Assembly (NCBI RefSeq): GCF_003722315.1
Contig: NZ_CP033580.1
Location: 1,797,001-1,861,000 of the forward strand
From: Thermoanaerobacter ethanolicus JW 200
GTDB lineage: Bacteria > Bacillota > Thermoanaerobacteria > Thermoanaerobacterales > Thermoanaerobacteraceae
DNA length: 64,000 bases
Direction: 5' to 3'
Under the pieces are notes generated by a model. That model made no database searches and was not told the DNA's origin. It saw only the letters and a list, made by a program, of their open reading frames with translations. The position numbers and the translations under genes are program-made. Position 1 is the first letter of the stretch. Every line of letters starts with the position of its first letter. Positions 59,262 through 64,000 of this stretch are shown here, piece by piece.

Positions 59262-60254
59262 ATGTCTAATGAAATTTCTAATAATACTTCCAATAATGGT
59301 TCTATTAAATATCCCCCTCTGCTTGAAGAATTTTTAAACTACTTCTCAACTGTAAAAGCCCGTTCTTATAATACTGTAAAAGCTTATGCTTATGATTTAG
59401 TTTTGTTTTTGCGCTTTTTAAAGCAAAGACGCGGAAAAGTTAGTCCTAATGTAGAATTTGATGAAATAGATATTTCTGATGTAGATGTTGATTTGATAGA
59501 ATCTGTTGATTTAAACGACTTATACGCCTACCTTAACTTTGTAGCTAACGAAAGGTCTAATACTCCCCCTGCTCGTGCTCGAAAAGTAGCAAGTTTAAGG
59601 TCTTTTTATAATTATCTTTACAAAAAAGCTAAAGTGCTAAGCAAAAATCCTACTCAAGAATTAGAGTCGCCAAAACTTTCTGTAAGACAGCCTATTTACC
59701 TCACCCTTGATGAAAGCAAGAAGCTTTTAAATTCTATAGATGGGCCTTTTAAAGAAAGAGATTACGCTATTATCACTTTGTTTTTAAACTGTGGGCTCAG
59801 AGTTTCTGAACTGGTGAATATAAATCTAGACGACATAAAAGATGATAAACTAACTGTTATAGGAAAAGGAAATAAACAAAGAACAGTTTATTTAAATGAT
59901 GCGTGTATTGATGCAATAAATACATATTTAGAAGTAAGGCCAAAAGAAGGAGTCAAAGATAAAAAGGCTTTGTTTTTGAGCAAAAGGCTTAAACGCATAA
60001 GTGTTAAAACTGTACAATATACCGTAAAAAAACATTTAAAAAATGCTAATTTAGAAGGAAAAAAATATTCTGCCCATAAATTGCGCCATACAGCCGCGAC
60101 TTTGATGTACAGATATGGTAATGTAGATATAAGGACTTTACAAAAGCTCCTAGGGCATTCTAACGTGTCTACGACGCAAATTTATACCCATGTAGATGAT
60201 TCGCAATTAAAAGAAGCTGTAAATAAAAACCCTTTATCACAAAAGGAAGATTGA
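59262..60254 (+). CDS. Tyrosine recombinase XerC/XerD family (catalytically complete)
   Basis: A 330-residue integrase with an N-terminal core-binding domain (about 15-140, longer than usual with an acidic insert near 65-85) and an intact catalytic domain: Arg in CGLRVSEL, Lys in GKGNKQRTVYL, HKLRH, LGH and the nucleophile Tyr in TTQIYTHV. It could serve in chromosome dimer resolution as a single Xer. ATG 59262 follows AAAGGAG. In contrast to the copy at 9911 every catalytic residue is present. Confidence 0.92.
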   Translation: MSNEISNNTSNNGSIKYPPLLEEFLNYFSTVKARSYNTVKAYAYDLVLFLRFLKQRRGKVSPNVEFDEIDISDVDVDLIESVDLNDLYAYLNFVANERSNTPPARARKVASLRSFYNYLYKKAKVLSKNPTQELESPKLSVRQPIYLTLDESKKLLNSIDGPFKERDYAIITLFLNCGLRVSELVNINLDDIKDDKLTVIGKGNKQRTVYLNDACIDAINTYLEVRPKEGVKDKKALFLSKRLKRISVKTVQYTVKKHLKNANLEGKKYSAHKLRHTAATLMYRYGNVDIRTLQKLLGHSNVSTTQIYTHVDDSQLKEAVNKNPLSQKED

Positions 60255-60297
60255 AAATAAAATTCAAGAGGAAAGATTTTCCTCTTGAATTTTATTT
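60255..60297. terminator. Bidirectional terminator between convergent genes
   Basis: AAATAAAATTCAAGAGGAAA (60255-60274) pairs with the complement at 60277-60297; each side ends in A/T tracts, serving the Xer gene and the minus-strand gene. Confidence 0.85.
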
Positions 60298-60303
60298 CGT
60301 AGC

Positions 60304-61578
60304 TTATTCTTCTTTGTAAATATTATTTAAAGCAATAGCTATTGCCAATTTTACTTGAGGATAAGTAAGACCACCTTGCACGTATGCGATATAAGGTTCT
60401 CTTATAGGTGCATCTGCACTTAACTCTATAGAAGATCCTTGTATAAATCCTCCTGCTGCCATTATGACTTTATCCTGATATCCTGGCATGTCCCACGGCT
60501 CAGGAATTACATGAGAGTCTACTGGGGACCCCATTTGTATTCCCTGGATGAAAGATATCAACTCTTTAGCAGTTTTAAATTTGATAGCTTGAACTATGTC
60601 AGTTCTTTCTTCGTCATATTTTGGAGTAACTTCATAGCCTAAGTCTGACATAATTTTCGCTAAAAGAGCAGCTCCTTTTAAAGCTTGTCCTACCACTTGA
60701 GGTGCAAAAAATAACCCTTGTAAAATCAATCTATTTAAATCTAAAGAAGGACCTACCTCTTTTCCTATGCCAGGGGCATATAGCCTATAAGAAGCATTTT
60801 CAACTAATTCCTTTTTTCCTACTACATATCCACCTGTAGGGGCAATTCCCCCACCTATGTTTTTTATAAGAGAACCTGCTATAATGTCGGCTCCTACTTC
60901 TGTTGGTTCTTTTATCTCAGTAAATTCTCCATAGCAATTATCTACAAATATAATTACATCTTCTTTTACCTTTTTAATTTCACTAATTGCCTTTTCTATA
61001 TCTTCTATCTTCAAAGACTTTCTATAGTCATACCCTTTTGATCGTTGAATCATCACCATTTTAGTTTTTGAGGTTATTGCTTTTTTTACACTTTCTATAT
61101 CTATTTTTCCATCATTAAGGAGGGGAATTTCTTTATATATAACTCCGTATTCTTTTAAACTTCCCCTCCCCTCCCCTTTTATCCCTATTACTTCTTCTAA
61201 CGTATCATAAGGCCTCCCACAAGCCGAAATTAGCTCTTCATTTGGTTTTAAATTGCCAAATAGACATAATGCTATAGCATGAGTTCCAGATACGATTTGA
61301 GGCCTTACTAAAGCGTCTTCTGCGGCAAATATTCCTGCATATATTTTTTCGATTGTCTCTCGCCCGATGTCACCATATCCATAGCCAGTTGTGCCATTAA
61401 AATGGATATCGCTTAATTTGTTCTTTTGGAAATGATATATGACCTTATACTGATTGTACTCTACAGTCTTATCAATCTTTCTAAATACAGGATAACAATC
61501 TTTTTCTGCTTTTTCTATAACTTCGATTATTTTTGAGTTTATATGGAAATTGTTCTGCAAAAATTTTTTTGTGTCCAT
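60304..61578 (-). CDS. Methionine gamma-lyase family protein (YnbB/aluminium-resistance type)
   Basis: PLP-dependent fold-type I protein of 424 residues (PF06838). The PLP lysine lies in GSLIKNIGGGIAPTGGYV, with the Asp in VIIFVDNCYGEF. Family members are annotated methionine gamma-lyase-like or aluminium resistance, with no firm function. It starts 4 bases after spoVK, the same neighbourhood as B. subtilis spoVK-ynbA-ynbB but without HflX. Confidence 0.9.
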   Translation of the reverse strand: MDTKKFLQNNFHINSKIIEVIEKAEKDCYPVFRKIDKTVEYNQYKVIYHFQKNKLSDIHFNGTTGYGYGDIGRETIEKIYAGIFAAEDALVRPQIVSGTHAIALCLFGNLKPNEELISACGRPYDTLEEVIGIKGEGRGSLKEYGVIYKEIPLLNDGKIDIESVKKAITSKTKMVMIQRSKGYDYRKSLKIEDIEKAISEIKKVKEDVIIFVDNCYGEFTEIKEPTEVGADIIAGSLIKNIGGGIAPTGGYVVGKKELVENASYRLYAPGIGKEVGPSLDLNRLILQGLFFAPQVVGQALKGAALLAKIMSDLGYEVTPKYDEERTDIVQAIKFKTAKELISFIQGIQMGSPVDSHVIPEPWDMPGYQDKVIMAAGGFIQGSSIELSADAPIREPYIAYVQGGLTYPQVKLAIAIALNNIYKEE

Positions 61579-61582
61579 TTTC

Positions 61583-62494
61583 TCAGTCCTCTCTAATGTC
61601 TATACTGTCTATTGTTATTAAATCTTCTTTGGTTATATTTATTTTGTTTAAAACTCTTACAGCCTGTTTTCTAATTGCTCTTTCTATGATATTCCTTACA
61701 AGGCGCGCGTTTCCTATTTCTCTTGAATTGTCGTCACGAATCAATATTTTCATTAATTTTCTCTTTGCACTTTCTGTAAGCTTATATTGCCTGTTTTTTA
61801 CCATGACTTCCGCAATCTGAAGAAGTTCATCTATAGTATAATCAGGAAAATCTATCTGGATTGGAAACCTGGAGCGAAGTCCGGGATTGGTATTTAAAAA
61901 ATATTCCATTTCGTGTTTGTAACCTGCTAATATAAGTATAAATTTATTCCTATTGTCTTCCATTTCTTTGACAAGAGTATCAATAGCTTCTTTGCCAAAG
62001 TCTTTTTCTCCACCCCTTGCCAAAGAATAAGCTTCATCTACAAACAAAATTCCTCCCAAAGCTTTTTTTACATTTTCACGGACTCTGTGAGCAGTATGTC
62101 CTATGTATTCTCCTACTAGATCAGCTCTCTCTACTTCAACTACATGGCCTTTTTCTAAAACTCCTATACTTTTTAAAAGTTTTCCTAATATCCTTGCTAC
62201 AGTAGTTTTGCCTGTTCCTGGATTACCTTTAAATATCATATGTAATACTATAGGTTCAGTGGCTAATCCTTCCTTTTTACGCTTTATTTGCAGTTGCGAG
62301 AAAGCGTAAATTTCTTGTATAATTTCTTTCACTTTATTAAGGCCTATCAAAGAATTTAGCTCTTTTAAAGCTTCTTCTTGTAATTTTTTATCATCTACAG
62401 TTGTTGTGACTTCTTTAGGTTTATCTTCTGACTTTTTTTCTATTTTATATCCTTCAAATTTATATCCTTCAAAGAAAACTGGCCATATTCCCAT
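61583..62494 (-). CDS. spoVK: Stage V sporulation protein K (AAA ATPase)
   Basis: CbxX/CfqX-type AAA+ ATPase of 303 residues, needed for spore maturation in B. subtilis. It has an N-terminal charged tail (about 1-45), Walker A GNPGTGKTTVARIL, Walker B GILFVDEAYSL and a C-terminal arginine/lid region (LRSRFPIQIDFPDY). It follows purB on the minus strand across a 69-base gap with an inverted repeat. Confidence 0.93.
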   Translation of the reverse strand: MGIWPVFFEGYKFEGYKIEKKSEDKPKEVTTTVDDKKLQEEALKELNSLIGLNKVKEIIQEIYAFSQLQIKRKKEGLATEPIVLHMIFKGNPGTGKTTVARILGKLLKSIGVLEKGHVVEVERADLVGEYIGHTAHRVRENVKKALGGILFVDEAYSLARGGEKDFGKEAIDTLVKEMEDNRNKFILILAGYKHEMEYFLNTNPGLRSRFPIQIDFPDYTIDELLQIAEVMVKNRQYKLTESAKRKLMKILIRDDNSREIGNARLVRNIIERAIRKQAVRVLNKINITKEDLITIDSIDIRED

Positions 62495-62498
62495 CTAC

Positions 62499-62549
62499 CA
62501 CCACATCCCAATACCATTTTTATTGTTATTCTATGATATTGGGATGTGG
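62499..62549 (-). repeat. 13-bp inverted repeat in the purB-spoVK gap
   Basis: CCACATCCCAATA (62499-62511) and its complement (62537-62549) frame a 25-base A/T-rich centre. No T run follows on the minus strand, so a simple terminator is unlikely. A sigma-E-like -10 lies in the centre. Confidence 0.65.
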
Positions 62550-62556
62550 AAAGTGA
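62528..62556 (-). promoter_or_regulatory. Weak sigma-E-like promoter of spoVK
   Basis: On the minus strand TCACTTT (62556-62550), 14 bases, CATAGAAT (62535-62528). The -10 has one mismatch to CATACAnT and the -35 two to KMATATT. spoVK is a sigma-E gene in B. subtilis, which is the main reason to note it. Confidence 0.35.
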
Positions 62557-62563
62557 ACGAATT

Positions 62564-63985
62564 TTACACTTCTACTTTTGCTTCTACATCTTCTTTAAAA
62601 TCTGCTAAAATAGGGTTTACAATTTCCTTAATGTATTCTTCAGTCTGGCTTACAGCTCTTCCGGTAAATTTTATAGGGTCAACTAATTCTTTAATTTCTT
62701 CTTGGGAAAGTTTAAATCTTTGGTCATTTTGTATATAATCAAGCAACCTATTTTCTTCTCCATTTTTAACTTCTTCTGCCGCTTTTAAGGAGTATACTCT
62801 TATAGCTTCATGTAACTCTTGTCTGTCCCCACCTTTAAGTACAGCTTCCATTAAAATCTTTTCTGTAGCCATAAAAGGCAATTCCGTCATCACATTTTTT
62901 TCAATTACTTTTTTGTTTACTTTTAAACCAGACGCAATGTTTATATAAAGATTTAATATAGCATCTGTGGCAAGGAACATTTCGGGTATTACAATTCGTC
63001 TGTTAGCTGAATCATCTAAAGTTCTTTCAAACCATTGAGCAGAAGAAGTAATAGATGCATTTAAAAGTGTGACAATAACATACCTACTTAAAGCTGCCAT
63101 TCTCTCGCTTCTCATAGGATTTCTTTTATAAGCCATCGCAGAGGAACCTATTTGTTTTTCTTCAAAAGGTTCTTCAATTTCTCTCAAATGTTGTAAAAGC
63201 CTTAGGTCATTGCTGAATTTGTGAGCACTTTGAGCAATACCGCTTAAAACAGACAAAAGCATAAAGTCATATTTTCTCGTATAAGTTTGTCCTGTCACAG
63301 GGAAGGACTTTTTATATCCCATTTTTTCTACTACTAATCTGTCTAGCTCTTTTACTTTTTCTTCATCACCACCAAAAAGTTCCATAAAACTTGCTTGTGT
63401 ACCAGTGGTGCCTTTTACTCCTCTTAACATTATGTTTTCTCTTCTATATTTTAAATCTTGTAAATCGAGAATTAAATCTTGTATCCAAAGGCATGCTCTT
63501 TTACCAACCGTAGTAAGTTGAGCTGGTTGAAAGTGAGTATAACCTAAAGTAGGTAAATCTTTATATTTTAAAGCAAATTCGGATAGAACTTTTATTACTT
63601 TAAGAAGCTTCTTTTCAATTAGCTTAAAAGCCTTATCCATCAAAATAATGTCTGTATTGTCATCTACAAAAGCAGAGGTAGCTCCTAAATGGATTATAGG
63701 TTTTGCTTTGGGGCACAAAAGACCATAGGCATGTATGTGAGCCATAACATCATGTCGAAATTCTCTTTCGAATTTTTCCGCATCTTCATAGTTTATGTTG
63801 TCTATATTTTCTTCCATTTCTTTAATCTGCTCATCTGTAATATTGAGCCCTAATTCTTTTTCGCTTTTTGCCAAAGCTACCCATAATCTTCGCCAAGTTT
63901 TAAATTTTTCGTCGTCAGAGAAGATTTGGGCCATTTCTTTGCTAGCATATCTTGTTATTAACGGATTCTGATAAGTATCTCGCAT
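62564..63985 (-). CDS. purB: Adenylosuccinate lyase
   Basis: Releases fumarate from SAICAR and adenylosuccinate in purine synthesis. 473 residues, all-helical fumarase superfamily, with [24 protein letters not shown] and the flexible signature loop [16 protein letters not shown]. An ATG at 63985 has AGGAGG just upstream (63991-63996 on the plus strand read as CCTCCT). Longer than the 430-residue Bacillus type, closer to the eukaryote-like branch. Its promoter is beyond the window. Confidence 0.95.
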   Translation of the reverse strand: MRDTYQNPLITRYASKEMAQIFSDDEKFKTWRRLWVALAKSEKELGLNITDEQIKEMEENIDNINYEDAEKFEREFRHDVMAHIHAYGLLCPKAKPIIHLGATSAFVDDNTDIILMDKAFKLIEKKLLKVIKVLSEFALKYKDLPTLGYTHFQPAQLTTVGKRACLWIQDLILDLQDLKYRRENIMLRGVKGTTGTQASFMELFGGDEEKVKELDRLVVEKMGYKKSFPVTGQTYTRKYDFMLLSVLSGIAQSAHKFSNDLRLLQHLREIEEPFEEKQIGSSAMAYKRNPMRSERMAALSRYVIVTLLNASITSSAQWFERTLDDSANRRIVIPEMFLATDAILNLYINIASGLKVNKKVIEKNVMTELPFMATEKILMEAVLKGGDRQELHEAIRVYSLKAAEEVKNGEENRLLDYIQNDQRFKLSQEEIKELVDPIKFTGRAVSQTEEYIKEIVNPILADFKEDVEAKVEV

Positions 63986-64000
63986 ATTTACCTCCTCATT

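Overview
The window is AT-rich DNA from an anaerobic, endospore-forming Firmicute. Gene content and order fit a thermophilic Thermoanaerobacter-type clostridium: spoIVB-spo0A, spoIIA, spoVA, a KOR-type ferredoxin oxidoreductase, and Hfq with MutS/MutL/MiaA/MiaB. The genus is an inference from gene content. I saw no rRNA, tRNA or CRISPR array.

Layout. 1-2500: end of recN, spoIVB, spo0A. 2594-7253: a five-gene wall/division operon (SteA, SteB/MctB-like, GT2, MraY/WecA-like transferase, DUF3866). 7239-11993: nudF, an EndoQ-like PHP protein, spoIIM, a XerD-like protein that has lost its catalytic residues, dacF. 12034-13945: a group II intron (class C type) sitting right behind the dacF terminator. 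14019-17865: spoIIAA-spoIIAB-sigF, a dodecin, spoVAC-D-E. 17966-23594: cca, an M50 protease, scpA-scpB, a small exported peptide, DUF2953, gerW, a second D,D-carboxypeptidase. 23680-27041: an uncharacterised flavin/Fe-S redox pair, rluB, a GNAT protein. 27087-30447: speE and speB separated by an IS110-family element. 30526-34143: a PycB/OadA-type carboxyltransferase, a triple-LysM protein, a hypothetical, surE. 34279-39177: korDABC, an RpiR regulator, glutamate dehydrogenase. 39249-45042: an arginase-like UPF0489 protein, a histidine phosphatase, and a flavoprotein gene split by a 3.2-kb three-gene transposon. 45113-60254: a membrane protein, aroH (broken start), cmk, plsC, ispH, an S1 protein, speD, cheR, miaB, mutS, mutL, miaA, hfq, proC, rnhA, an intact Xer recombinase. 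60304-63985 (minus strand): purB, spoVK, a methionine gamma-lyase-like gene.

How it fits together. Sporulation dominates the left third and can be read from promoters as well as genes. Six sites match the Bacillus sigma-H consensus (RnAGGAwWW, 11 bases, RnnGAAT) with identical spacing. They lie before spo0A, the degenerate xer/dacF pair, spoIIA, korDABC, gdh and hfq. Sigma-E, sigma-G and sigma-F/G-like sites lie before spoIIM, the dodecin-spoVA genes and spoIVB. This suggests that 2-oxoglutarate/glutamate catabolism and Hfq belong to the transition-state programme.

The mobile elements are the other notable content. The intron uses a terminator as its landing site and leaves the spoIIA promoter intact. 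The IS110 element has a structured leader carrying a 13-base copy of its own insertion-site flank, as expected of a bridge-RNA guide. The 3.2-kb transposon (DDE transposase, AAA ATPase, zinc-ribbon protein) has clear terminal repeats and an exact 7-bp target duplication, so the ancestral gene can be rebuilt base for base.
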